A DNA stretch of 64,000 nucleotides from an uncultured Paracoccaceae bacterium. GTDB taxonomy: Bacteria; Pseudomonadota; Alphaproteobacteria; Rhodobacterales; Rhodobacteraceae. Each line of letters opens with the position of its first letter. Position 1 is the first letter of the stretch. Made by a program: the position numbers and the translations under genes. The stretch spans positions 124,001 to 188,000 of the forward strand of contig CANLEQ010000001.1 in NCBI GenBank assembly GCA_947489705.1, in the 5' to 3' direction. The notes below the pieces were generated by a model. The model saw only the letters and a list, made by a program, of their open reading frames with translations, had not been told where the DNA came from and searched no databases. Below are positions 26,444 to 34,282 of this stretch, piece after piece.

Positions 26444-27742
26444 TCAATCGACGATGTCGGTGAATTCGTAGTTCAGCCGCTTCATTACCTGCTCGTAGTT
26501 CCACAGAAGCTTCGACGGCGTGCTCGCCCCCATCCACAGCGATGCGACGGCATAGCTGTAGGCGTCCTGTTCGGGAAGTTCCGACAGTTTCATGCCCTTC
26601 GTCACGTTCGACACGATGCGGGTGCCCTCGACCTGTTCGGCGGCCACCTCGATCTCGGCGCGCGAGGGTGCGCGCGCGACCGTCGCGTCGGGAAAGAACA
26701 CGCGATAAAAGAACTCCGCCGCGACCTTCTTCGAGCCGTCGCGATGCGGCATGTCGGGCTTGCGCCCCAGACCCAGATCCACCGTCACCTGCTGGTGGCT
26801 CACGCCATCGACCATCTCGAAGAGATCGCAATGCGACTGGGCGATCCGGGTGTTGATTTCCAGAAGCCAGATCCGGTTCTCGACCTCGTCCCAGAAATAC
26901 TCGATGTTGAAGCCCGCATTGTCGTAGCCGATATGCGCCATCACGCGGCGCGTGATGTCCCACATCTGCTCCTGAACGCCCCGCGGCAGGTTCGAGGGGT
27001 AGAGGTAGTAGAAGAAACTCAGCACCTGCGGATAGCGGATCGAATCGACCGTTCCGTAGGGCACGACCTCACCGTTGTGGACATATCCCTCGACGGTGCA
27101 TTGCCGACCGCCGATCACCCGCTCGGCCATGCAGTAATGCCCCTCGATCTTCCTGATCTCGTCGGGCAGATCGGCCTGCGACAGGACGTGGTCGAACGGC
27201 TCGCCGATGCTCCTGATCTCGGCGCGCAGCTTCTCGGTCGCGTAGTCGAAATCCTCCGGACTGTCGATGCGGAAGCCCAGCCGCGAGCCCGAAGACTTGA
27301 TCGGCTTGACGAAGAAGGGAAAGCGCAGCCCCGCCTCGCCGATCTTCGACAGCGCATCGTCGTCGAAGGGATCGAATGCCGTGAAGGTCGGGATGTGATC
27401 CGGGATCACCTCGGCCATCACGCTGCGCGACCAGAACTTGTGCTCGCATTTCAGCAGGCTTTCGAGCGAGGCGTTCCGCGTCCCGTACTTCTCGCAAAGC
27501 AGCGGCAGCATCGTCGAGACCGGAAAGTCAATGTAGCCGACGATCGCGTCGATAGAGCCCTCATGCGCATCGAGCGTGGCATCGGCCTCGGCGAGCATCG
27601 CCGGGATGTCGAAGTCCTGCGTCTCGTAGACCTGCGCGGGCGTCAGGAGCGGGTGGAACACGACGTCCTCGACCCCCCTGAGCCGCTTGAGGCGCTCGGC
27701 ATTGTGGTCGTTCAGCCCGACCACGAAAACGTTCTTCGTCAT
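26444..27742 (-). CDS. ATP-grasp ligase in the cyanophycin operon, function unknown
   Basis: A 432-residue ATP-grasp protein related to D-Ala-D-Ala ligase, carbamoyl-phosphate synthase and amino-acid ligases. ATP-binding stretches are FPFFVKPIKSSGSRLGFRI (near residues 145-165) and the metal-binding WLLEINTRIAQSHCD (near 295-310). Such enzymes join a carboxylate to an amine through an acyl phosphate. It follows cphA by 41 bases on the same strand, so it probably makes or modifies an amino-acid amide linked to cyanophycin. I do not recognise a characterised homologue. ATG 27742 has GGAGGGAGAGG just upstream. Confidence 0.8.
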   Translation of the reverse strand: MTKNVFVVGLNDHNAERLKRLRGVEDVVFHPLLTPAQVYETQDFDIPAMLAEADATLDAHEGSIDAIVGYIDFPVSTMLPLLCEKYGTRNASLESLLKCEHKFWSRSVMAEVIPDHIPTFTAFDPFDDDALSKIGEAGLRFPFFVKPIKSSGSRLGFRIDSPEDFDYATEKLRAEIRSIGEPFDHVLSQADLPDEIRKIEGHYCMAERVIGGRQCTVEGYVHNGEVVPYGTVDSIRYPQVLSFFYYLYPSNLPRGVQEQMWDITRRVMAHIGYDNAGFNIEYFWDEVENRIWLLEINTRIAQSHCDLFEMVDGVSHQQVTVDLGLGRKPDMPHRDGSKKVAAEFFYRVFFPDATVARAPSRAEIEVAAEQVEGTRIVSNVTKGMKLSELPEQDAYSYAVASLWMGASTPSKLLWNYEQVMKRLNYEFTDIVD

Positions 27743-27783
27743 GTCCTCTCCCTCCGGCAATTCCCCGTGCCGGCCGCTATTGT

Positions 27784-30426
27784 TCAGGCCTGAGCCAGTT
27801 CCGCCTGGTGCAGAAAGCTCCGACCCTTGAGACGCTCGGTCGCGCCTTGGATATCATCGACGAGAAGCAGCAGGAAATCGCCCTTCTGTGCCGACGAGAT
27901 GGCGCGATCGGTAGCCGCATGTTCGTCGTGGATCGTCTCGACCTGACAGGACGTCCCCGCAGCCTCGGCGCCGTCGTGGATCAGCTGCGCGGTCTCGCCC
28001 GTGGCGCGGCCGCGCGCATCCGTCTCGTAGATGAAGAGCAGGTCGCACATGCCCGCAAGCTCGGCGCCCAGCGCGGCGAGGTCCTCGTCACGGCGATTGC
28101 CGGGCGCGGTGGCCACGCCGATCCGGCGCTGCGTCGCCAGCCCCTCGACCAGGGGTCGCAAGGCCTGGAGCGCGGGGACGTTGTGGCCGTAATCGATCAG
28201 GCACTTCACCCCGTCTGCCTCGAAGTAGTTCGTGCGCCCGGGCATCTGCGCGGGCGTCGGGTGGAAGGTCAGCAATCCCGCCCGGATATCGCCGATCTCG
28301 ACGCCATGGGCCGTCGCGGCGGCCGCCGCGGCCATGGCGTTCTGCACGTTGAAGGGCGCATGCCCCTCGAAGGCGATCGGCACGTCGTTCACTTCGCAGA
28401 TCTCGACGGTCACGCGGCCCCGCAGCAGGACGATCTTGCCGTTCTTGACCGTGAAGACCATGCCGAGCTCGCTCAGATGCTGGCTCAGGGCGGGGTTTTC
28501 GGGGTCCATCGTGAAATAGATGATCTCGCCCCGCGCCCAATGCGTGCCATGCTCCATCACCAGCGGGTCGTCCGCGTTGAGAACGCAATACCCGCCCTCG
28601 CGCTTCACCGCGTCGACCACGACGGTCTTGCAGCGCGCGAGATCCTCGAGCGTGTGGACGTCGCGCTCTCCCAGATGGTCGGAAGCGATGTTGAGCAGCA
28701 CGCCCACGTCGCATTCGTCGAAGCCAAGGCCGCGCCGCATGATGCCGCCGCGCGCGACCTCGAGCACCGCATGCTCGACCGTCGGTTCGCGCAGCACGGC
28801 ATGCGCGGCGGCGGGCCCGGAATAATCGCCGCGCAGGATCACGTGGTTGTCGATCTCCACCGTGCCGGTACAGCCGAGCCCCACCGACACTCCGGACTGG
28901 CGCAGGATATGCGCGGTCAGCCGGGTCGTCGTCGTCTTGCCGTTGGTCCCGGTGATCGCGGTGATCGGGATGCGCCCGTTGTCGGTCGGGTCGGGGAACA
29001 GCATGTCGACGATATGCTCGCCCACGGGACGCGGCGTTCCGTGCGTGGGCGACATGTGCATCCGGAAACCGGGGCCTGCGTTGACCTCGACGACGCCGGC
29101 GGACTGGTTCTCCAGCGGTTCGGACAATGTCTCCGCCAGAAGGTCGATGCCGATGACGTCGAGCCCGACGAGCCGCCCGACCCGCTCCATGGCGAAGCGC
29201 ACCTCGGGATGCACTTCGTCGGTGAGGTCGCTCGCGGTTCCGCCGGTCGAGATGTTGGCGGTCGATTTGAGGAACGCCATTTCTCCCTCGGGCAGGACGG
29301 TGTCGAGGGTCAGACCGGCCTGTTCGAGCATCCGGTGCGTCTGTTCGTCGACATGGATCTGCGTCAACAGGTTCTCGTGGCCGACGCCGCGGCGCGGATC
29401 CTCGTTCTCGCGGTCGATCAAGGCCTGGATCGTGCTGCTGCCGTCGCCCGTCACGTGCGCGGGCCGGCGGCGCGCGGCGGCCACGAGCTTGCCGCCGATC
29501 ACCAGCATCCGGTGATCCTCGCCCCGGATATAGCTTTCGACGATCACGCCTTCGGATCCTTCGCGCAGCCGCGCGGTGGCCGCGTCGAAGCCCGATCTGA
29601 GGTCTTCCATCGAGGCGATGTCGGTCGTGACGCCGCGCCCGTGGTTGCCCGAAAGCGGTTTCGTCACGACCGGCCAGCCGATCCATTCGGCGGCTTGCTG
29701 CGCCTCTTCGAAGGAATAGCAGGTCTGGCCCTTCGGCACGGGTACGCCGGCCTCGTCGAGGATCTGCTTGGTCCATTCCTTGTCGTCGGCGATCGAGTGA
29801 CCGATGATTCCCGAGGCATCCGTCACGGTCGCCTGGAACCGGCGTTGCTTGATGCCGTGGCCGAGCTGGGTATAGCTCGTCCCCTCGGTCAGGTTGTAGG
29901 CGGGAATGTTGCGGTCGCGCGCGGCCTTGACGATCGAGCCGGTCGAGGGGCCGAGCGCGTTCGCATCGCGCACTTCCTTGAGGTGATCGATATGCGGCTG
30001 GAGATCGACGTCCTCACCATCGAACAGCGCCTTGGCGATCTCTACCGCCGCCTCGCCGGCGGCAAGGCCGGTCGCCTCGTCGCGATAGCGGTAGACGACA
30101 TTGTAGATGCCCGTCTCGTAGCTGTCGACGGTCTTGCCGTAGCCGACCGAAAAGCCGACGAGGTTCTGCAGCTCGATCGCGAGATGCTCGACCAGGTGAC
30201 CGGCATAGGTGCCGGCGCGGACCCGCTGGAGAAAGCCTCCGGCCTCGCCGACCGAGCAGCGATGCTCGTAGATCGAGGGGATCAGCGTCTCGAGCCGCTC
30301 CGCCATGTTCGCGACCTGATCGCTGGGCCGCTGCTCCAGCTCCTCGATGTCCAGCCGCATGTAGATCGCCTGATAGCGGCTGTAGTAGTTCGGACCGCGC
30401 AGCGCACGGTGTTCAAGAATACGCAT
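27784..30426 (-). CDS. cphA: Cyanophycin synthetase
   Basis: An 880-residue enzyme that builds the storage polymer of an aspartate backbone with arginine side chains, using ATP. Domains in order are an N-terminal CphA-specific domain (about 1-160), an ATP-grasp domain (about 200-480, with KPLSGNHGRGVTTDI) that adds aspartate, and a Mur-ligase-like C-terminal half. The P-loop TGTNGKTTTTR near 490 adds arginine. The length matches cyanobacterial CphA1 rather than the shorter CphA2. Its start overlaps the cphB end by 14 bases. Aspartate could come from the ectoine pathway next door. Confidence 0.96.
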   Translation of the reverse strand: MRILEHRALRGPNYYSRYQAIYMRLDIEELEQRPSDQVANMAERLETLIPSIYEHRCSVGEAGGFLQRVRAGTYAGHLVEHLAIELQNLVGFSVGYGKTVDSYETGIYNVVYRYRDEATGLAAGEAAVEIAKALFDGEDVDLQPHIDHLKEVRDANALGPSTGSIVKAARDRNIPAYNLTEGTSYTQLGHGIKQRRFQATVTDASGIIGHSIADDKEWTKQILDEAGVPVPKGQTCYSFEEAQQAAEWIGWPVVTKPLSGNHGRGVTTDIASMEDLRSGFDAATARLREGSEGVIVESYIRGEDHRMLVIGGKLVAAARRRPAHVTGDGSSTIQALIDRENEDPRRGVGHENLLTQIHVDEQTHRMLEQAGLTLDTVLPEGEMAFLKSTANISTGGTASDLTDEVHPEVRFAMERVGRLVGLDVIGIDLLAETLSEPLENQSAGVVEVNAGPGFRMHMSPTHGTPRPVGEHIVDMLFPDPTDNGRIPITAITGTNGKTTTTRLTAHILRQSGVSVGLGCTGTVEIDNHVILRGDYSGPAAAHAVLREPTVEHAVLEVARGGIMRRGLGFDECDVGVLLNIASDHLGERDVHTLEDLARCKTVVVDAVKREGGYCVLNADDPLVMEHGTHWARGEIIYFTMDPENPALSQHLSELGMVFTVKNGKIVLLRGRVTVEICEVNDVPIAFEGHAPFNVQNAMAAAAAATAHGVEIGDIRAGLLTFHPTPAQMPGRTNYFEADGVKCLIDYGHNVPALQALRPLVEGLATQRRIGVATAPGNRRDEDLAALGAELAGMCDLLFIYETDARGRATGETAQLIHDGAEAAGTSCQVETIHDEHAATDRAISSAQKGDFLLLLVDDIQGATERLKGRSFLHQAELAQA

Positions 30427-31273
30427 TCCTGGGCTCCAGGGTATTTTGCACGAGCTCGTCCGGCCCTAGGACGCGTCGCTCTCTCAGGCTGTATCCGTAT
30501 CCATCGACCAGCGCGTGCATGGTGACGTTGTGAACCGTAACGGCCTCACCGTCATTGAGGTCGAAGACATTCGATCCGGTTATGGACGAACTGTCAACGA
30601 GGATGACGTGGCCCGGGCCGAAAGCGCGGATCACGTCGTCCTCGAAAAGCACCGCCGCGTCCTCGCCGAGCCCGACCCCGAGATATTCCGGATTTGTCGC
30701 GCCGACTTCCATCAACCTCGAAAAACGACCGCGTTCGAGGAAATGGGTGTCGATGATGACGCCGTCGACGAAACCGAACCCGCCCGACATCTTCACCGCG
30801 CCCTTGCGCAGGCTGTCATCGGCATGGCCGCCATAGACCATCGTCGTCGACTGGCAGGCGGCCCCCGCGCTGGTGCCGGCGACCACCGTTCCCTTCGCAT
30901 GCTGCGCGCGGATCGCGGCCAGGGCCTTCGAGGCTCCGAAGATGTTGGTCAGGCGCATCTGGTCGCCGCCCGAGATGAAGATCACGTCGGACCGGCGAAT
31001 CATCGCGATGAAGTCCTCGTCGGCGGCATCGCGGCGGTCCCGGACGCGGATGTCGAGGACCTCCGAGGCGCCGAGCGACGAGAACGCGGCCGCATATCCC
31101 GCGAAGACGTCGTCGGGGATGGCGCTGGCCGTGGTGATCACGCCGACCACCGCGTCGCTCTTGCCGGAAAAATCTATGACGCGTTTGAGGATCTTCGCCT
31201 CGCTCGACTTGTCCTCGGCGCCGCCGATCGCGATGAGCGGTCCCCTGACGGGCACGTTCACTGACATGTTCAT
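30413..31273 (-). CDS. cphB: Cyanophycinase
   Basis: A 286-residue serine exopeptidase of the S51 family that splits cyanophycin into beta-Asp-Arg dipeptides. The nucleophile motif is GTSAGAACQS (Ser near 134), with the family segments ISGGDQMRLTNI and GVIIDTHFLERGRFSRL. No signal peptide is seen, so it acts inside the cell on stored granules. It is the first gene of the minus-strand operon and overlaps cphA, so synthesis and breakdown enzymes are made together. GGAG lies about 8 bases before ATG 31273; ATG 31267 is an alternative. Confidence 0.95.
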   Translation of the reverse strand: MNMSVNVPVRGPLIAIGGAEDKSSEAKILKRVIDFSGKSDAVVGVITTASAIPDDVFAGYAAAFSSLGASEVLDIRVRDRRDAADEDFIAMIRRSDVIFISGGDQMRLTNIFGASKALAAIRAQHAKGTVVAGTSAGAACQSTTMVYGGHADDSLRKGAVKMSGGFGFVDGVIIDTHFLERGRFSRLMEVGATNPEYLGVGLGEDAAVLFEDDVIRAFGPGHVILVDSSSITGSNVFDLNDGEAVTVHNVTMHALVDGYGYSLRERRVLGPDELVQNTLEPRNAYS

Positions 31274-31459
31274 AAATTGGTCTCCATGCTCAGAGTGCCC
31301 CTATATGCAGAGACCGACTTTAACAATAATTGGTTAATTGTATATGCCTGCCGGATGGATTGCCTTGACTGCGCGCTCCGGCGAGCCGAGACGACCATTA
31401 TCTGGGCATCAACCGAACGACTCGTCCACCCGGGTTGCGGTACGAAAAGAAGGGGCAGC
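31274..31459. promoter_or_regulatory. Divergent promoter region between cphB and iaaA
   Basis: A 186-base divergent spacer with a markedly AT-rich core (31318-31346) in otherwise GC-rich DNA. It contains CAATAATTG (31324-31332), a small palindrome, followed by GGTTAATTG. On the minus strand TTGTTA (31322-31327) is followed about 15 bases later by TATAGG, a plausible cphB promoter. The palindrome overlaps this -35 element and could be an operator for both sides. No specific regulator gene is adjacent. Confidence 0.4.
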
Positions 31460-32380
31460 ATGGCCTATTCCATTGCGATCCACGGCGGCGCCGGGGTGTT
31501 GCCCGCGCAACACATGACGCCCGAACGCGAGGCCGCCTTCCGTGCGGCTCTCGACCGCGCGCTGACGGCCGGGGAAACCGTTCTGGCCTCCGGGGGCTCG
31601 GCCCTCGATGCGGTTACCGCTGCGGTCTGTGCGCTCGAGGACGAGCCGCTCTTCAACGCGGGCCGCGGGGCGGTCTTCACCCGCGACGGGCGCCACGAGA
31701 TGGATGCGGCCGTGATGGACGGACGCGATCGCCGTGCTGGATGCGTCGCGGGCGTGATGGGGCCGCGCAACCCGGTCCGGCTGGCGCGGGCGATCATGGA
31801 GCGGACCGATCACGTGCTGATGATCGGAGAGGGCGCTCTGCGCATCGGCCGCGATGCCGGGATCGAGGACGCGCCGGAAGAGTACTTCTTCACGCAGGAA
31901 CGCTACGACACCCTTCAGGAAACCCTCCGGATGGAGGCCGAGGGGACCCTCGACGACGATCCCGCGCGGCGGCACGGAACCGTGGGCGCGGTGGCCCGCG
32001 ACGCCGCGGGGAACCTGGCCGCGGCCACGTCGACCGGGGGCATGACCGCCAAGCGTTCCGGACGGGTCGGCGACAGTCCCCTCATCGGCGCGGGCACCTT
32101 TGCCTGCAACCGCACCTGCGCGATCTCGGCCACCGGCGACGGCGAAGCCTTCATCCGCCTTTCCGTGGCCCACGAGATCGACGCCCGCATGCGGCTCGCC
32201 GGCGACACGCTGGCCGAGGCCGCCGATCATGTGGTGAACGTGGCGCTGCCCGAACTTAACGGCTCCGGCGGCCTCGTCGCCATCGACGCCGAGGGTCGCG
32301 TCTCGGCCCCGTTCAACTGCGAGGGCATGTACCGCGCCTGGGCCGGCGACGCGATCGAGCGCGAGGTGGCGATCTACTGA
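31460..32380 (+). CDS. iaaA: Isoaspartyl peptidase / plant-type L-asparaginase
   Basis: A 306-residue N-terminal nucleophile hydrolase. The precursor should self-cleave before the threonine in RRHGTVGAVARD (near residue 174), giving alpha and beta chains. IAIHGGAGVL and FNAGRGAVFT are family hallmarks, and STGGMTAKRSGRVGDSPLIG holds the substrate loop. It hydrolyses beta-aspartyl dipeptides. Placed divergently from cphB-cphA, its likely task is to split beta-Asp-Arg from cyanophycin into aspartate and arginine. ATG 31460 has AGGGG upstream, and the frame before it is not conserved-looking. Confidence 0.93.
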   Translation: MAYSIAIHGGAGVLPAQHMTPEREAAFRAALDRALTAGETVLASGGSALDAVTAAVCALEDEPLFNAGRGAVFTRDGRHEMDAAVMDGRDRRAGCVAGVMGPRNPVRLARAIMERTDHVLMIGEGALRIGRDAGIEDAPEEYFFTQERYDTLQETLRMEAEGTLDDDPARRHGTVGAVARDAAGNLAAATSTGGMTAKRSGRVGDSPLIGAGTFACNRTCAISATGDGEAFIRLSVAHEIDARMRLAGDTLAEAADHVVNVALPELNGSGGLVAIDAEGRVSAPFNCEGMYRAWAGDAIEREVAIY

Positions 32381-32430
32381 GCGCGGCCCCGCGGCGAGCG
32401 GAGCGGTTTCGCACCGCCCTCGCCGCGGGC

Positions 32431-33030
32431 TCAGCCGCCGAAGCCGCGCGCGCCGATACCGCCGCCGGTCCGCGATGCGCCGAAACCGCCGCGGCTCTGC
32501 ACGGCCGCGCGCGACAGGGGCGCCGCGGCCCGGGTGCTGCTCGAGGCCGCGAACGAGTTCGGGCGCAGCTGGGTCTTGCCCCTGAGCCCCGAGAGGACAG
32601 TACCGCCCCCGGGTGTCGCGAAACGTCCTCCCGGCGTGCGATAGAGCGGCTTGGCCGCATAGCCCCGCCCGCCCAGCATGTTGCCGATCATGTAGCCGGC
32701 CAGGAGCGGAAGGAAGACGGACGACCCGTCGGAGCGTGTCTCGACAACGCATTCCCCGCCATGCTGCTCCTCGCAAAGTGCCTCGTCCTCGTAGCGCGGT
32801 GCGCTTTCCCGATGGATCGCCTGCGCCTCCTCGAGACCGGCCGCGCAATCCTCCGCGGTGAAGTCGTTCTCGGGAAGGGCGGCCAGCGCGCGACATTCCT
32901 CGACCGAGGGGAAGACCGTCGCGTCGACCTGCTCCTCGGGCTGGCACGCGGCGAGGCCGAAGGCAGCGGTGCCGAGGAGCAGGACGCGCGCATGGCGGGC
33001 GCGCTTGCGGGGCGGGTGCGGTGTCATCAT
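32431..33030 (-). CDS. ygiB: YgiB-like (DUF1190) lipoprotein-type protein
   Basis: A 199-residue protein of the DUF1190/YgiB family. A lipoprotein-like signal (hydrophobic stretch ending LAACQ near residue 28) precedes a cysteine-bearing domain with PSVEECRAL, FTAEDCAAGLEEA and CEEQHGGECV. A glycine- and arginine-rich, low-complexity C-terminus follows. The function is unknown; ygiB is found next to ygiC across proteobacteria. Its ATG 33030 lies 1 base after the ygiC stop, so the pair is co-translated. The frame is open far upstream, but the signal and position fix the start. Confidence 0.82.
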   Translation of the reverse strand: MMTPHPPRKRARHARVLLLGTAAFGLAACQPEEQVDATVFPSVEECRALAALPENDFTAEDCAAGLEEAQAIHRESAPRYEDEALCEEQHGGECVVETRSDGSSVFLPLLAGYMIGNMLGGRGYAAKPLYRTPGGRFATPGGGTVLSGLRGKTQLRPNSFAASSSTRAAAPLSRAAVQSRGGFGASRTGGGIGARGFGG

Positions 33031-33031
33031 G

Positions 33032-34192
33032 TCATGCCTCGATGTAATGCGGGCGAAAGCGGCTGGTATCCTGGGTGATCCGCGACCGATCGGCGCGCAG
33101 GCCCAGACCGTGCGCCTCCGGCCCGACGAGCCAGACCCCGCACATGACGTATTCCTCGCCGAACCTGGGCAGGGGCGCATAGGCCTGAAGGATCCGGGGA
33201 TGGGCGTCGTAGGCGGTATCGGCCGACGCCTCGCTCTCGTCGCCCGCACGGATACGGATGCCGGCCCCCTCGCGGGAGAAGATCGGCTTTTCCACGACGT
33301 CCGGGCCGAGATCGCTTGCATCGCCATCGGCAAAGACCGCCGGAAGCAGGTTCGGATGCCCCGGAAACATGTCCCAGAGAATGGGAAGGATGCCCTTGTT
33401 CGACAAAAGCGCCTTCCACGCGGGCTCGAGGATGCGGCAGCCCGCGCCCGCGATCGCGTCGGCAAAATCGTCGCGCAGCATGTCCTCCCACGGATAAAGC
33501 TTGAAAAGCGCGCCGATCACCCGATCCTCGCCATCCGCGAACTGCCCCGTCTCGGTCACGCCGATCTGGCGGATATCGGTGAAATGCGCGCCCATCCCGG
33601 CCTCGCGCGCGGCCCAGGCTATGGTCTCGACGGTCGCGTAATCCTCGACCGCATCCTCGAACGCGGCAAAATGAATGTCGGTATCGGGCTCGAACATCGC
33701 CCGGAACCGTTCGACGATCGCCTCGTGAATGCCGTTGAACTGGTCCGTGCCCTCCGGCAGGCGTCCCGACGCGATTATGTCCTCGAGCCAGTGCCACTGG
33801 AACCCCGACGTCTCGTAGAGCGTGGTGGGCGTGTCGGCGTTGTATTCGAGAAGCTTGGCAGGCCCCCCGGCGCCGTAGGAAAAGTCCATGCGGCCATAGA
33901 GCTCGGGGGCCTCGTCGCGCCAGCTTTGCGCGACGAGATCCCGATGAGCCGGCGGAATCGCCAACCGGTCCATCAGCTCCTCGGATTCCACGATCCGGGC
34001 CACCGCGTCGCGGCACATTCCGTGCAATTCTTCGGCGGGCCGCTCCAGCTCCTCCTCGATCTCGGAGAGCGTGAAGGCATAGGCCGCCGATTCGTCCCAG
34101 TAGAGCGGACCGTCGAGATGGTGGAAGGTGAAGCCAGCGGCCTCCGCCTTCTCGGTCCAGTCGGGTCGCGCTCCCAGATCGTCGCGCCGCAT
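33032..34192 (-). CDS. ygiC: YgiC-like glutathionylspermidine synthase-family ATP-grasp ligase
   Basis: A 386-residue protein, exactly the length of E. coli YgiC, of the glutathionylspermidine synthase family (synthetase half only, with no amidase domain). Conserved stretches include LLEYNADTPTTLYE, LFKLYPWEDMLRDDF, PAWKALLSNKGILPILW and the ATP-binding VEKPIFSREGAG. These ATP-grasp enzymes form amide bonds between peptides and amines, but the YgiC product is not known. It is paired with ygiB. The downstream xylB-side hairpin at 34238-34256 separates it from the xylB transcript. Confidence 0.9.
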   Translation of the reverse strand: MRRDDLGARPDWTEKAEAAGFTFHHLDGPLYWDESAAYAFTLSEIEEELERPAEELHGMCRDAVARIVESEELMDRLAIPPAHRDLVAQSWRDEAPELYGRMDFSYGAGGPAKLLEYNADTPTTLYETSGFQWHWLEDIIASGRLPEGTDQFNGIHEAIVERFRAMFEPDTDIHFAAFEDAVEDYATVETIAWAAREAGMGAHFTDIRQIGVTETGQFADGEDRVIGALFKLYPWEDMLRDDFADAIAGAGCRILEPAWKALLSNKGILPILWDMFPGHPNLLPAVFADGDASDLGPDVVEKPIFSREGAGIRIRAGDESEASADTAYDAHPRILQAYAPLPRFGEEYVMCGVWLVGPEAHGLGLRADRSRITQDTSRFRPHYIEA

Positions 34193-34237
34193 CCCCGCAT
34201 CCCCCGCATGCTCATTAAATGGCTTGCCACGATATAG

Positions 34238-34256
34238 CGCCCCGGCAAGCGGGGCG
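34238..34256 (-). terminator. Hairpin downstream of xylB
   Basis: CGCCCC (34238-34243) and GGGGCG (34251-34256) form a 6-base-pair stem with a 7-base loop between the xylB stop and the ygiC start. It is followed on the minus strand by the AT-rich CTATATC. It is a weak candidate terminator for the tal-xylB transcript. Confidence 0.4.
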
Positions 34257-34282
34257 ATAGCGGCCCCCGGGTCGCGTTCGCG

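Noticed and set aside
27808-30525. A 905-codon open frame opposite cphA
   Set aside because: cphA is unmistakable on the other strand. The antisense translation lacks domains and carries the typical shadow composition.
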